From NCBI GenBank assembly GCA_963377175.1, contig CAUJNA010000524.1, forward strand, positions 699,501-763,500: a DNA stretch of 64,000 bases, written 5' to 3'. Source of the DNA: Effrenium voratum (lineage: Eukaryota; Sar; Dinophyceae; Suessiales; Symbiodiniaceae). The position numbers were made by a program, and so were the translations under genes. The notes below the pieces were generated by a model. The model ran no database searches, was not told the origin of the DNA, and saw only the letters and a list, made by a program, of their open reading frames with translations. This document shows positions 40,258 through 52,893 of this stretch, piece by piece; position 1 is the first letter of the stretch; each line of letters begins with the position of its first letter.

Positions 40258-41251
40258 CTGTAACCCCCACCCTGTGCCCGACATCCCTGCTTACTACGGT
40301 CACCCCACTTGAAGCAAGGACTACTCAGACTCCTGCGCAGGAGATTCATGATACGGTGAGCGATGGATATGGCTGCAAACCAAAAACCTTTGCGAGGTCG
40401 CCCAAACACCCCACGTACGCAAGCTGTGACTAGACTGACTCCAAGATGCCAACGAGTCATTCCACACCTTTACCAGGGCTAGCAGCCTCTCCACTCTTTG
40501 GGGTGAAATTCATGTTGTTTAACATGCAAAACCCCGACCCTTTGGCTCCGTAGGATCGGGGTCTGGTAGTTCAAACCAACTTAAGAGGGATAGTATTGTC
40601 CCAAACAGGGAGTCTGAAAGTCAATTTGTCCGTCCAAACTTACCCTGTTTGCGGCACTGAATGCAAGGGGTGCACAAGCGCCACAGCTTTTGCCCACTCA
40701 GATGTTCAGATTCAGGTCCAGTATAGCGTCCCCTGCAGAATAACATGGAGCCCATCAAGGGGTCCAATCAAAAAAGGTGTCCCTCTACAAACCTGAGAGA
40801 ACCAAACTCGAGCCAATTCAACTTGTGTCGGCTGTGGAGGGCGGGATGGAAGAAGCATCTTTGTGACTTGGCATCATCCTGCAAAACCAACAAGGCAAAA
40901 TAGAAGCATACTTAATCAAGTGGAAGATGATGGTCCTGATGGATTTATTTGGGGGTTGCATGTTCATCAGGAGAGCCTGAAAGCATCTCAGAGATCCCAG
41001 TGCCCCATCCAGCTGTGTCGGTTCTGGGCCCCGAGCACCGTATTTCCCATCGATGCGCGCCTTCAACGCCACGCCTCGATTGATACCAAAGCTCCCGAGG
41101 CTTCGAGGAACCCTGGTGAAATGGGCTCCCTGGGCCAAACACCCGCTTCTCTGTCCCATCCCGGCCTTCCAACCAGGGGTCACGGCAAAGGATCCATGTT
41201 GCATTCTTAGGACCTGAGGTCCGTTCATGCAGAAGTCCGCAAACTATGATA

Positions 41252-41364
41252 CCCTCCCACCAATTACAGTAACATGGAACCTGACGTTCGGGGGGTGCTG
41301 GTGTGAGACCATGTTCCTTTTACAGGAACCCCCTGTCAGGTTCCGTGTGAAAAGGGTGGGAGGG
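41252..41364. mobile_element. 113-bp terminal-inverted-repeat element (MITE-like), copy 2
   Basis: It begins ccctcccaccaattac and ends gggtgggaggg, flanked by TA on both sides (ata|ccc ... ggg|taa), consistent with a TA target duplication. Subterminal ggaacctgac and gtcaggttcc also pair. Same family as 20913-21016, but the arms are more diverged. Confidence 0.65.
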
Positions 41365-42419
41365 TAATCTTGTTGGTCATGGACCTGCGGGAAAAACCAG
41401 AAAACACATGATTCCATGCAGGCATACCCAAAGATCCCCACCGCCACCGGAAGAGCCCTGAAAAGACCCAAATCCTCTAAATGGAACGCCCTCTTTGACC
41501 AACCAGGGGTTGTACATCCTGTGGTTGCTTTTTTTCAGGATTCCACCTGTGCTTCCTCGGTTGGGAGCTCTTCTAGTACTCTTTCAATACTTCTTTAGAG
41601 GTGGGTCCAGCACCACGTCAACGCACAAAATCCTCCGCGCCTGCACGCTGATTTGCCTGAGCTACCAGGGCGTTGCAGGATAGGTTGGCATTTTCTCAGA
41701 GATTCAAAGGCGCCCTTTGACTGGGTTGCAACCCCTTTTTCCTACACCATGGGTATGAATTGTTGGGGACCCTTTAGTGGACAGCTTTTAAGCAATCATA
41801 TCCACCAACCGCTTTCCAGGGCGTTCCTCACTCCATCAGCTTTCATTCTAGCTCATCTACGTCACTGCGGATCTGCAACCTCTCATGCAGTCGTCGTCGG
41901 TGACCCGCTCGGTAGAAAAACGGAATCCCTTTTTGGAGTGACCAATTTTGGTGGGGAACCCACCAAACAGTGAGAATCTGAGAAAGGGTGACACTGAACA
42001 GCATTTGGCATGCTGCCAACTGCAAAAGTGACCGCTACAAAATGTCGAGTTGATTCTTTGCGGGCGTCCAGAGCGTCTTTGTAGCCAAGGTCACAACAGA
42101 GTCACCCTAATTACTACGGCCCCCAAGCGGAACCTGCACAAAGAACTGGATAGTTTGACCACATTCATGTGAAAGGGAGCCGAAACAAAAGCAGCCGGAC
42201 ACAGGGGGGGTTCTAACAGGCCTCGCCATTCCTTCGCCCCAAGCAGAAAAGTCATGTCGGCACATGTCAAGACTCGTTCAAAGATGGAAGTTCCCGGCTC
42301 CCTCTCTCTGGCGTCGACATGTTCCAAGGGTTGATTCCCTCTCTCTGGGGACGTGAAACCCTGTACAAATGGGACACTCTTCAAAGGTCTGGTCTTGACC
42401 CCTCCGTCTCTTCAAACAC

Positions 42420-42527
42420 CCGTTTCCCAAGAAGAGTTGCCCGTTTTCCCAGGCAAACGCAGCCCAGGTGCGGTTCGTGGCAGAGACGTAAAGGCCCAAT
42501 GCCTCCATGCATCGGCGGAGCTTTGCG
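42420..42527 (-). CDS. candidate internal exon, unknown gene
   Basis: On the minus strand, after CTCAACAG|C, the frame reads AKLRRCMEALGLYVSATNRT and WAAFAWENGQLFLGNG, then a donor-like GTGTTTG. It is 108 bases long with GC-ending codons. Both upstream and downstream the same frame stays open for some distance, so the exact limits are uncertain. It looks like a compact alpha/beta fragment. Not recognised. Confidence 0.5.
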
Positions 42528-44321
42528 CTGTTGAGGATTTGGAGTGTCCCCGTTCTCGTCCCAAAACCATCAGTTGACCAATAATGTCAGTGACTCACGG
42601 CGACAGTCAATATTCAGCTTGGGAGGGGGTTGTAAAATCCATCCCTTCTTCTCGGTAGAAGATTCTGACAATGCTCTGCTTGAGGCTGCAAGTTGTGTGG
42701 AGGAAATCCTATGGTGAGATGAACACCAACCCCAACCAAGCCATGGGGTGTCAGGACACCTCACCATCAATCCAGGTTGATGAACCCTGAGTCTACGTTG
42801 ACGTCCCAGCTTGGCGAACTTGGTACACATCAAACAGGTTCATTGATCCGGGGTCGACTTTGGATGTATTGACCTTGTGGATTGATTGCACGCCAAATCG
42901 CCCTCGGAAATGGGGTGCACCCCTTATTCATCCACCAGGGGTTTATCCGAATTGCTGGCAAAGCCTTCAGATTTGTAGATAAGCATGCAGTGTGAGATTA
43001 CAGGTAGGCATGCAGCTTGCTCTCTTCCCCAGAATGCTACCTGCATGATTCGGAAAAGCACTTCCACAGCTTGAGACGTACTTGTCCGACCCTTAAAAAA
43101 TAAGAAGAAGAAGGGGGGGGGGGGGCGTTTTGGGCAGTTGTTCAAGCTACGAATCCATTTCCATACGCACCAAAACCGTTGCAGCATCCTCCCCTAAACA
43201 TTCTCTGACTCGCAAGGCCGCTCATGCGCGCCATCCATGAGTAGTACCAAAACAAAAGCAAACCCAGATGGCCATCAGCCCGGCCTGTCGGCCGCCAGTG
43301 CCAGTCCACAAAGAACCAGGCCGGCCCGAAGCACCTGAAAATTATCCGCAGGAACAAACAGGTCCTTGCACCCAACACACACACACACACATACACGGCT
43401 GTCTCGTTTTTTCGCAAGCCCCCTTTGGTTGGCCGAAACGGAAATAAAAGGCAAACCACGCGTTTTGTGTTTTTGGGGGGGTTGCCTATTCCAAGACGTG
43501 CCCATATTATTGATGAATGGCGTTTCGTGCTTGAACATCAACTTGAAGGGGGTATACATCCCCTGTGCTTCTTGCTTTTTCAGTATAGGTAATGAGTTAG
43601 AATGACCCCGACTGAACCATCCAGCTTGTGCTATCTTAAGAGATCCCAACTTCTTCATTCCCCCAAACACACGGGAATTCCCTGCTGAGAACACTGGAAT
43701 GTTGCGATTTCCATAAAGGACATGGGCAACCAAGGGTTCGTCCGCCCGTTGGTGTGGGAAATTTAGTGAGCCCCCCATGTCCAAGTGGACCATAGACTTC
43801 CAATATTTGACCAAACCTCATATCCGTCCCCTCATGGTTGCGGAAATTCTCAACAACGACGTATATGTATTCTCTCATGGTGGAAAATAGCTGCCGCTTT
43901 CTTACTTGAAACCACATTCCCTTGAGCATCACAAGAACTGACCCTAGAACCAATCTTGTCATGGATTCCGTAGCTTCTGGGTGGGAAACAGGGGTGCCTT
44001 GCATAAACCAGCCTTCCGTCGAAATGGCTCACAGGAAGTCAGTTTGCTCTCCCATGAGGTATGTTGACTTAATGCCGCGCCCTCACGCTGATGCTTTAGG
44101 CCCGAAACAACCTCGAAAAAGAGGGAACACGTGCGATTCTCGGCTTCGGTGTCCCTCGAACTGAGCGGCTGCGAGGGGAGAGTTTCAGGTCGTTTTCTCA
44201 ACCCAAACCCATATGGGTGGAAAAAACAACCCCGTGGACAACCCTTATGTCCTTATGCCCTGGTATCGGTTAGTATGGATTTTTCCTCTGCGTCGGTTTG
44301 CAGCGTTTTGGCAGCTCGCGC

Positions 44322-44457
44322 TTTGGCAGCTCCAGCTGGAAAGTCGCAACTTTTCAGTACAAGTGTAGCACACAAATTACATTTTGGCAGCTCCAGCTGG
44401 AAAGTCGCAACTGTTCAGTACAAATGTAGTACACAAAGTACATTTTGGCAGCTCCAG
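44322..44457. repeat. 61-bp tandem repeat, 2.2 copies
   Basis: The block opening tttggcagctccagctgg starts at 44322, 44383 and 44444. The first two copies differ at a handful of positions; the third is truncated. Confidence 0.85.
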
Positions 44458-47400
44458 GGAAGGCTGCAGGGAAGCTGGTTGGATTCTTCACGGCGGCTAA
44501 TGAGTTGGGTATCGGTTGGGAATCGGTTTGGGTATCGGCTTGGGCCCTGCAAATCTATGATTCCGCAATCTTGGTTTGCGTGTGTGTCTTCATGGCTTCT
44601 GGGGGGTATCGTTTTTTCCCCATTATCGGTTTACAATGGTTTTGGCCTGCGAAACAAGTTAAGGGACAGCCCCTTACGTAACGAAAAGGCGCGGGGTTGA
44701 TTTTTCAGCCCCAGCCCATATGGGTGTGGGTCAAAATTAAACCAGTAAGGGACCACAGGTTTTAGTCCATGTTTCCATTTTCCACGATTCCATTCTGGGT
44801 ATCGATTTTTGACCCACAGCCATAGGATGAACCCTTGGTCGGGCCCCGCACCAATTCTTCGGGATCATTCTCTCTATTACAGTAACCTTCCTTGCCCACA
44901 TCTTGATGGTGTTTTTCAGGTCGAACCAAAAAAATGGCAGCGCTGGAGCCTTGGTCAAGTTTGTGGAAACACATCGAAACGGCTGCCAGATAGACCACCA
45001 GGGCTTCCTTGCCACCGCTTCTGAGATTCTGCTCTCCTTTGTTGAGACCTGTTTGGCATACAGCAGACCTGTACTTTCGAGGGAAGCCCATGGCATTTTA
45101 GACTCAAAGGACAGTTCTCAGTGAACGGACCCAGCCACTCACGAGTATGAGTTTCTCTAATACCTCTTTTGCGGGCATCCTTAGAGCTTCCTGACAATAT
45201 TCAACTGGCACAGCGTAGGTTGTTTGTAACAATTCACTGATCGAAACAAATCAGGGATCCCTATGCAAGAAAGCTGTATCATAGAGTCACAATCGGACGT
45301 GCCCAGATCAGTGGACCAAGTGCTAAGAACATGTTTTGGGGATGCCCAAGACATCAGCGCCTGTTTCGGGCTGGAAGTTTCAGCGGCCTCGCCGTGAGGG
45401 AAGTCTGCGGCCTACTCACTTCAGAATCAGGCATCGTCCGTATCGATCAACCGGAAGCGTCCAGCCGCTAAAAGCGCGGCAAAAGCTTTGGGTTGCCATA
45501 CCCAAGCCCAGCGCGAAAGGGGGGCGGACTTGGGCCCAGTGGTCCCGTGTAACAACAGGGCTTGCCCTCGCAGAATCGTGTTCTTACAAACAGTGCTCGT
45601 GGATAGTATCCCACCAAAATCATTCGAATCCATTCGGCCCTGGTATGTATGTTACCAGACATTACACCATTATTTTAGCAAAGAAGAGATGCCGCGAGGC
45701 GAACATGGTGCTTTGTGTTGGTCATCCGCTGCTCCCTTTGCCAGCCACCGCCACTCCGGGCCAGGAATGTTTTCTGGAGCTTTAAAAAGGCTCCTGTGGC
45801 GTTGCATGGATTGCATGGTCAGGCTAGGTGTGGACAACACATACAGCAAAGTAGTATTTCCTGCCCAAGCCCAGCGCAGACTCGGTTGTTTCGCTTGGGG
45901 GTTGGCTTGCTCAAGCCCCCCACCCAAGCCCCGCCGAACAAAGCTACCTCCCAGCTAAGGCCAATTTTAGTCTTCACGGCAAACTACCGACAGGCTTTTG
46001 GCCCCACAAGATGCTGGTCCGTGTGAACCTTGAACTGTCAAAGCAAAAGACCGCATGCGCTTTCCGGATCTGCGGCCCCGGGCCGGAAGAGAAGGAGTGC
46101 GCATCCTCCGATGGATTTGTTGATCCCTTGCCAGTGGTTCTCATGGCCTGTGGTTGGCTTCCTCTTGTTTCAACTACCAGCCGAAAGGGGGTCCACCATT
46201 TTGGAACCCCGGCTGATCAACAAACCGCTGGTTGACTGAAAGAGGGAAGCAAACCCGTTTTAGAGGGGATGTCTTGCTTTTGAGGGAAACACCGCCCAGG
46301 TTTGTTGAATCCAGGCTCCACATTAGCCCAGAGGTGTCCGGCTCGGGTAACAGTGTTTGCTGGCTGCACTTCAAGAAGTTGTCAGCGCAGGACTTCACAA
46401 AAAGCCACAAACGATAAATAAGCAGCCAAAACATCAGTAGAACCTAGCAGCAAAACATCACGAAGTGATATAGGGAAACACATGCTTAAATCACCACTGG
46501 TGCAGGCCAGTTGTGAGAGCCGGGCAGCCGCACGTGCCCCAACCTGCAGTGACCATGACAAATAGATCCTGTGCTGGTTGGTCGATCTGAAAGAAGGAAG
46601 AAAGGAAGAAAGCACATCACTAGAACCAACGTGTATGTTCCAAACTCGTTGTGGGGTCCCTCGTATCTGTATTACTTTGCATGATCGGTCTTTGACATTT
46701 AAAAAAAATAAAAAATATTGGGTGTTATCTGGGTAAAAACAAACTAGAACCTACATGGTGGTTTCCTTTGGGATCTTCGAAACCTTCAAAAGGTTCCGCG
46801 AATTTTGGAAACACCCATGTGGGTGGCACGTCTTTTTAGAGTTGATACCCGGTCGCTTGTGGCTCTTGCAAAGAAACCCAAAGGAACGCCGTTGCGCAAT
46901 TTTTGGGGCTCCAACCTTGAAAAGACAGAGCATGTGTGGCTCCCATTCAACGGACCAGCGGTGAGACATTTGGAGCCAAAGCAGCTTACCCTTTGCCAAT
47001 CTTCGATCAGGTTTGGATCGTCATGTTTTTGGACGGCCAAGCAACCGTGTCGTCTGGGTTCAAGATAGAAAAGTCCCGGCGATCAGTCATGAAATACCAT
47101 TTTCAACAGGGGAAACCTCTACCATTTTGAAGAACCCAAGTTTTTGGTTGAAGTGACTTGTTAGGACTGCTGAAAACTGCAACTCTGCCACCTCCATTCA
47201 CCTCCCGCAATGTCCTGGAATCCATCGCTACAAAGCCAAGCCGTGCCGGCGTCGACAGGTCTCAAGCGTCGCCTTGTAGCGCTTCAGATTCAGAGATTCA
47301 GCAGAAATATTGTTGTCGCTACCAGCTGACTGCAAAGGGCTAATGAGCCTACCAAAATGCTTCCCCAACTACTTTTGCTTCGACCGAAATTCTGGTCCTT

Positions 47401-48470
47401 TACCTACTTTCCGCAGCAATTTTCGAGCCAAAGGTCGGCGGGCGGAAACCGGCAAGTTCAAACAGTGAGCTCTGCTTTGATGGGGCCCCGCGCCATTCAG
47501 AACCAAGGTGAATGCTGGAAACCCAGGAATTCCAAAAAGGAGCCAGTCGCCTTGTTGTTCACACCCCAATTCGGGGAAGCAGTCACATACTGCAAGCTTC
47601 TGTCTGCGCATGTGAGTGCCAACACGGCACTGTGACCTGACTTCAAGCCCGGGATTCATAGCCTCTGTCAGCTTCGATGTTCGTGGGTGACCCAACTATG
47701 GTGCAAGGCTGTCGCCTACATCCCAACTTAATCTGCCTCTGATCAACTATGTGCACCCCGGATTCATGTATAAGCCCCCAAACGGAATTATCCGGGAGGT
47801 GTTCCCCAAAAACATGAAGGAATCTCTCTGAAATCAACTGGGTGTCGTTCATGTTGCGTCAACATGGCAACAGCTTGCAAGTTCGTGGAGAGTTCGGTGT
47901 GGCCATTCAAAGGCGCTTGCACACCGGAAGCTACCCCCCTTCTGAACACGCAAGGGACCGGGCCACGCAGGTGGCGAAGCAACTCGTCAATCTCCCTCCA
48001 AAAAGTGGGGGCAAGCCCATGTGGCCAAACGGGCCAAAGTGGCTCAATAGGGTACAAGTCTACAACCAAAAATCTTCACAACCCTCTTCCACAGTTGCTT
48101 TTTGATTTACCTGATCTAACCTAATCCCACCAAGTTGCTAACCGAGGACCCGAGACGAAAGCCGCACCTGGCTGCTGTGCAAGAGCCGCAGCAGCTTCGA
48201 CAGCTGCGCCCTTGCTCTCGAGCGGTGTCTTGTTTTTCTTTTCTGGGGAAGGTCTCCAAAATGGGGGGGGAGAGCTTGGAATTTGGGCGATCAAATGTTG
48301 GGCTTCTCTTTCCATCCAGGTTTGGCTGGCGACCGAGCTGACGCAGATCTCTGGTTGCACCCATCCGAAGCTAGGCAAACCCCTAAAAGGCTCTCAGAAG
48401 CACAACTCGGCGGATTGAAGCCCCCAGTGTTGAAATGCTCCATCAGGGCCCTCCTGGAAGAAGAGGGTCT

Positions 48471-48613
48471 TGTGAATGTAGCAAGCAAATCGGGCTCTCA
48501 CTTTTCGCTTCGAGCGCTATGACTCAAGGGCCCTCGTACCAGAATGGCCCGGTCATGCACAACATGTTCAACACCCTGGCTTCAAACTATACAATTTACA
48601 GGGAGAATTCACA
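48471..48613 (-). repeat. 3' LTR of the Copia element
   Basis: 143 bases with TG/CA termini and a 7-base terminal inverted repeat (tgtgaat/attcaca). It lies 75 bases beyond the pol stop. I see only a weak purine stretch, not a clear polypurine tract, immediately upstream in element orientation. Confidence 0.95.
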
Positions 48614-48687
48614 CTCAACCTGCTTTCAGGTGTTGAACCGCTTCACAGCCAAAAAAAAAGAGGATGTGACACTCTGTCACATTGTTC

Positions 48688-51600
48688 TCACGACTTCTCA
48701 TTCGGATCTGTTTCGACCACATAAACTCCAGTGTTGATCACCTTCCACATGAAGTCCGCCTTCATTGGTTTCGTGAAACAGTCCGCAACCATTGTGGCGG
48801 TTGCAATCCAGCGAGTCCGATCTCCTCCTTCTGGAAATGATACCGCTGTACGTGTTCCGTCTTCATTCCACAATGATTGTCTGATGGCTGCTATCTCGAT
48901 AGATAGTCTCTTGTCTGCTATCTTCGGTGGAACCTCTGTCTTCAAATGGGACACAAGTGATCTGCAATCACTCAAGTATGTGTGCGGGACATACTTCTTG
49001 ATAGTCTCGTACCAACCAGTCAAATTCTGCAACCGTCCCTGTGTCTCACATATCACTGCTCGGAGCTTGTCTCCGCTCTCGATCCCATTCTGCAATGCAT
49101 ACGTCTCTGCCTGCATAGTTGCACGACAGACTCGCTTTATCGTGCTCGATGCAAATCCCAAAGGCACTACATCAAACGTCTCGCAATTCTGATCCCTTGC
49201 CTGTTCACTGGATACCAAGAAATGGAAACGCCCCTGTTGTGACTTATGGTTCTCCTCATTTGCAAATGACGCATCTGTGACTGTTAGAATACCGACATTT
49301 TGCCAGTCAAGTCTTCCCGCTTGGAAATACAGACTCGACCCAATGCCTTCCAACGCCAGCTCGACGGTCTTGTTGGCCTCCTTCAAGGTAGCCACAGTGG
49401 CTGCCTTGGTCAAAGACTGCAACCTCGACGTCCTGTACAAAAGATCAGGGCGTCCCTGTCTGGCAATCCACGAAAGAGATCCAACCACTGACCTCAACTG
49501 CGACAGTTCCAATGGGTTTACTGCATCGGTCAACTTTCTGCCTACCTCGATCTTGATCATGCTCAGCTTCCTAGTATTGTCATCGACGTCGATCTTGATC
49601 GAGCTATCCTTCTCTTGGCTAATGCGTTTTCCGCAATACCTGAAATTGCCTTCCTCGCTGCTTCCGACAACAAACTTGCTCAACAAGTTCTCGATCGTAA
49701 CCTTTCCAGTTTCAGTGTGGGCATACAAGAAATCATCCACGTGAGTGGTCATCACTGCATCTACCTTTCCATCCGCAACATGGTAATAGAACGCAGGAAC
49801 AATCCTACTCGATATCAACCCGCATGCCGCTGCATCCGTACTCACCTGCAACCAGAAACCTCGACCGCTGTCAGTCAAGCCATAGACCGGTTTCCTAACC
49901 AGTAGATACGCCGTCGGGGAAACGTCCGGAAGTCCTCCTCGTGGCTGTCGCATGAGCAACACGCGATCCAGCTCTCGGGCCTGGAAATACGCGCTGGTGA
50001 TGTCACAGGACTTCACCGCCACCTGATGAGCTGCTGCCCAAGCACATACTATGTGGTGAGCCTCGACGTCACCAGTTGGTGCGTAACCTCGAAGTCCTTC
50101 ACGATCCTCAAAATTTCCGCATATCACCAAACGGCTCTTGTACTTAGGTTTATATCCAGGCTGACCTCTCTGGAAATCGTTCTTGTCAACCTCGACCCAT
50201 CTTGACGGAATGGCAACATGACCTGCATCCAACAGACCTCTCAGTTCTTCTCCGTCAATGGGAACAGCTGCTCCGAACTTCTGGAATTTCTCCCATTCGG
50301 CCGCTCTGGCCTCTGTCAATGCACGTTGCACCTCCTCACTTGCTTCGTCATATACGAGCAACCTTTCTTGCACCGCATTCTTGTTTCTCTGCGCGTTCTC
50401 TGTCTCGCTAACCCTATCTGCGATGAATGCCACGTACTTCTCTCTGCTCACATGAACATGGCCAGACGCCACATTGGCAGTCATGCTTGCGTCCTCCGAG
50501 CTCGCACTCTGCTGCCCACTCATCTGTTCAAAGTGGCTCCTAATGGAATCGGGCAAATCATCCACTAACTGTGCACTCGTGCGTCTGGACTGCGGTTCAC
50601 TACCAATCGTCCCTCTTTCAGGATCTGGCTCCAAAACAGGAGATGTTCTTTCAACTCGCGGCCTCACGTTTCGGCCTGCGATCTCGGCATCCCGTGTTCT
50701 CGCAGCTCTCATGGGCTCATCCTCATCTTCAAGCAACCCATGTTCCGGGATTCTCGGCAATCCGGATCCCTCAGTCTCTTCCGGTTCCGGGTCACTAGGG
50801 ACTTCACCTTCGGGAACTGGGACCTGACTCGCGTCTTCAAACGCCTGCTGCCCGTGTTCTTTGATAATCTCCTCTGGCACAATGTCATGTCCATGAAGAA
50901 TCAACCTCCCTAGGGCCTCAGCATCATTTGCCGGTCTCAGATTCCTCCCATCAACAAGTACTGGGATGTTTTCACACAACACCCAAACCTTCTTGTCACC
51001 TTCTTTTCCGATCACTCTGCTTGCCGGACTCCATTGGGTCTTCCCCATGAAATCTCTGCGAAAACACACGATGTCCCCGACCTCGTAGTTCTCATAAATC
51101 GGCTGCGCGCTCCTGAGCAACGCCCTTTGCACGCGCTTGCTGCAATCGAGTTCTACGAATGCCTTCTTTGCTTCCATTCTCGCTTTATGCTGAAGTGCAA
51201 AGATGGAATCGGGATCAATCCTGTCCCCAATCGCTCCAAGGTCGGTCCAACCTTCTTCATCCATGAAGCTAGGTGCTCCTCTCGGGCATGTACCTAGAAC
51301 CCATTGCGATGGGCTGTAGCCGCCCACTCTGTGCATGGAGTTCTTGATCCGGCAACATTGCGTCAGCACCTGGTTCACCTGATCAATGCCGACCGGTTGT
51401 GTCTCACTACACACTCTCCTATACATTGCCTTGATGATTCCTCCATGGCGTTCCACACGTCCAATGGCTTCAGGCGTTTGCAACGGAGCGTGAAACACTT
51501 GGATTCCATTCGCCGACATGTACTTCGCCAGAACTCCTCGATTGTGTAATCCTCGGTCCGACACCAGCTCTGACGGATGTCCTGCCCAGGCGAACCAACG

Positions 51601-52893
51601 TTCATCCAATGCTCTCAAACATTCTGCACTTGAAGCTTGCCCCTTCCCTTTTCTTAGGGCCTTTACCTGCTGAAAAGTTGTGCCACAACACAACATGTTC
51701 TGCACCAGATACTTGTCACCCTTGGCATCCGAAACGTCAAACAAGTCTATCCCCAAGGTGTGATTGAACTTGTACCTGTGCGGCAGCATGGTCTTGTGTG
51801 TGGGTTTCTTCGGCGCACTATTCTCGCAATCTGGGCATCTGTGCAGTTTGAGTGCTTCGATGTATACCTTTGCGATCTTCGCGCTTCTCAACAAGCTCTC
51901 CAACGTTCGTGGCGCCGGGTGACCGAACTGCCTGTGCAAGCGTCGCACCGCCACCCTTACCTTTTGCGGTATCGCCCGCCATGCCTTCCTCCTTTCTTGC
52001 TCCTTGGCTGGCAAATCCGGAATATCTATGCTATCAAGCACTTCCCATTCCGCCATTTCCGCATTTCCTTTCAACACAGGATTGAACACTTCATCCCTCT
52101 GTGAATCCGAATCAGGATCATCCGGCATGTCAAAGGTGACTGCCTCCTCCTGTTCATCTTCTTGCATTTCAACGGGGAAACCAACCGACAACATGTCCTG
52201 TGCCGAAGCCTCATGTGCCTTCTCGCTCAGGAAGTCCAGGAACTCCGAGGTCCAAACCTCACCGATCGACCTGGGCACATATGACGGGTAACTCATACTC
52301 ACCCATGCTTCGAATGCTTCTCCCAGCAAAATGTCGTTAGTAACATACCCCACGTCTGAAACACACAACTCCGGATACAGATGAATGGAGTGCTGCGACC
52401 ACCTGTTTGTTTCTGCAAGATCCACTTCCAAATATCTTCCTCCTACCAACTCGCAATGCGAAATCACCATGTCCATGATATCCGAGTGATTCAAGGAAGT
52501 TGACCAGTCAGAGTACTCAATGGCCACAACAACCGTGCATGCGCCGCCTTTGTCGAGCTCCTTCTTGATGGCTACCAGGTCAGCCCTGTGGGCGTCCTTG
52601 CCGACCGACACACATTGGATCCCATGAGTACGGCGACATGGACCATCCGATGTAATGAGAACGGTGTGCACCGGGGAAACCAACGGCATGTCCCGTTTAC
52701 CCAGAACATACTGCAAATCGGCATCCCTCTCATTCATGGTGCGAAGCCCATTCACGAATTCCCTCTTCTGTCCCTTACTCATGGTTCCTTTGTGGCTTTC
52801 ACCAATCGCCATCAAAGCTGTTGCTTCCAACGATGAATCACTTGAAGGAGAAAGCACCGTACATTCCTTCAACGGGGGGGCTTTTGCGTGCAC
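48688..52893 (-). CDS. Copia Pol: integrase, reverse transcriptase, RNase H
   Basis: A 1401-codon frame covering the C-terminal part of a Copia polyprotein. Near residues 320-356 is an HHCC zinc motif (LHRQFGHP ... HRCPDC), followed by the integrase core with Asp in GIDLFDV (~381), Asp in SDRG (~443) and Glu in GRVERHGG (~478), the last two 35 apart. Reverse transcriptase follows, with CDITSAYFQ (~964), KPVYGL and the catalytic THVDDFLYA (~1051). RNase H shows TVTDASF (~1205) and a later SDCRS. The first ~300 residues are not assignable. The frame has no ATG start: it opens just after a TAG and overlaps the 255-codon upstream frame by 56 bases in the +1 frame. Translation therefore needs frameshifting, or one base is extra in the C7 run at the overlap. 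Catalytic residues appear intact. Confidence 0.95.
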   Translation of the reverse strand: MHAKAPPLKECTVLSPSSDSSLEATALMAIGESHKGTMSKGQKREFVNGLRTMNERDADLQYVLGKRDMPLVSPVHTVLITSDGPCRRTHGIQCVSVGKDAHRADLVAIKKELDKGGACTVVVAIEYSDWSTSLNHSDIMDMVISHCELVGGRYLEVDLAETNRWSQHSIHLYPELCVSDVGYVTNDILLGEAFEAWVSMSYPSYVPRSIGEVWTSEFLDFLSEKAHEASAQDMLSVGFPVEMQEDEQEEAVTFDMPDDPDSDSQRDEVFNPVLKGNAEMAEWEVLDSIDIPDLPAKEQERRKAWRAIPQKVRVAVRRLHRQFGHPAPRTLESLLRSAKIAKVYIEALKLHRCPDCENSAPKKPTHKTMLPHRYKFNHTLGIDLFDVSDAKGDKYLVQNMLCCGTTFQQVKALRKGKGQASSAECLRALDERWFAWAGHPSELVSDRGLHNRGVLAKYMSANGIQVFHAPLQTPEAIGRVERHGGIIKAMYRRVCSETQPVGIDQVNQVLTQCCRIKNSMHRVGGYSPSQWVLGTCPRGAPSFMDEEGWTDLGAIGDRIDPDSIFALQHKARMEAKKAFVELDCSKRVQRALLRSAQPIYENYEVGDIVCFRRDFMGKTQWSPASRVIGKEGDKKVWVLCENIPVLVDGRNLRPANDAEALGRLILHGHDIVPEEIIKEHGQQAFEDASQVPVPEGEVPSDPEPEETEGSGLPRIPEHGLLEDEDEPMRAARTRDAEIAGRNVRPRVERTSPVLEPDPERGTIGSEPQSRRTSAQLVDDLPDSIRSHFEQMSGQQSASSEDASMTANVASGHVHVSREKYVAFIADRVSETENAQRNKNAVQERLLVYDEASEEVQRALTEARAAEWEKFQKFGAAVPIDGEELRGLLDAGHVAIPSRWVEVDKNDFQRGQPGYKPKYKSRLVICGNFEDREGLRGYAPTGDVEAHHIVCAWAAAHQVAVKSCDITSAYFQARELDRVLLMRQPRGGLPDVSPTAYLLVRKPVYGLTDSGRGFWLQVSTDAAACGLISSRIVPAFYYHVADGKVDAVMTTHVDDFLYAHTETGKVTIENLLSKFVVGSSEEGNFRYCGKRISQEKDSSIKIDVDDNTRKLSMIKIEVGRKLTDAVNPLELSQLRSVVGSLSWIARQGRPDLLYRTSRLQSLTKAATVATLKEANKTVELALEGIGSSLYFQAGRLDWQNVGILTVTDASFANEENHKSQQGRFHFLVSSEQARDQNCETFDVVPLGFASSTIKRVCRATMQAETYALQNGIESGDKLRAVICETQGRLQNLTGWYETIKKYVPHTYLSDCRSLVSHLKTEVPPKIADKRLSIEIAAIRQSLWNEDGTRTAVSFPEGGDRTRWIATATMVADCFTKPMKADFMWKVINTGVYVVETDPNEKS

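Larger units (their letters stand above)
18141..48470. other. intron/intergenic DNA with splice-bounded exon candidates and dispersed repeats
   Basis: About 30 kb without a long convincing ORF. Separately listed are six minus-strand exon candidates (21.1, 26.8, 29.9-30.1, 36.3, 39.4, 40.2 and 42.5 kb form seven positions in all), two plus-strand candidates (31.0 and 35.4 kb), two members of a short inverted-repeat family and several repeat families. Weaker protein-like patches that I do not call are near 33.0 (+), 34.7 (+), 37.3-37.6 (-), 40.9-41.2 (-) and 43.2 kb (-). The remainder shows only simple repeats and diverged repeat words. Confidence 0.55.
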
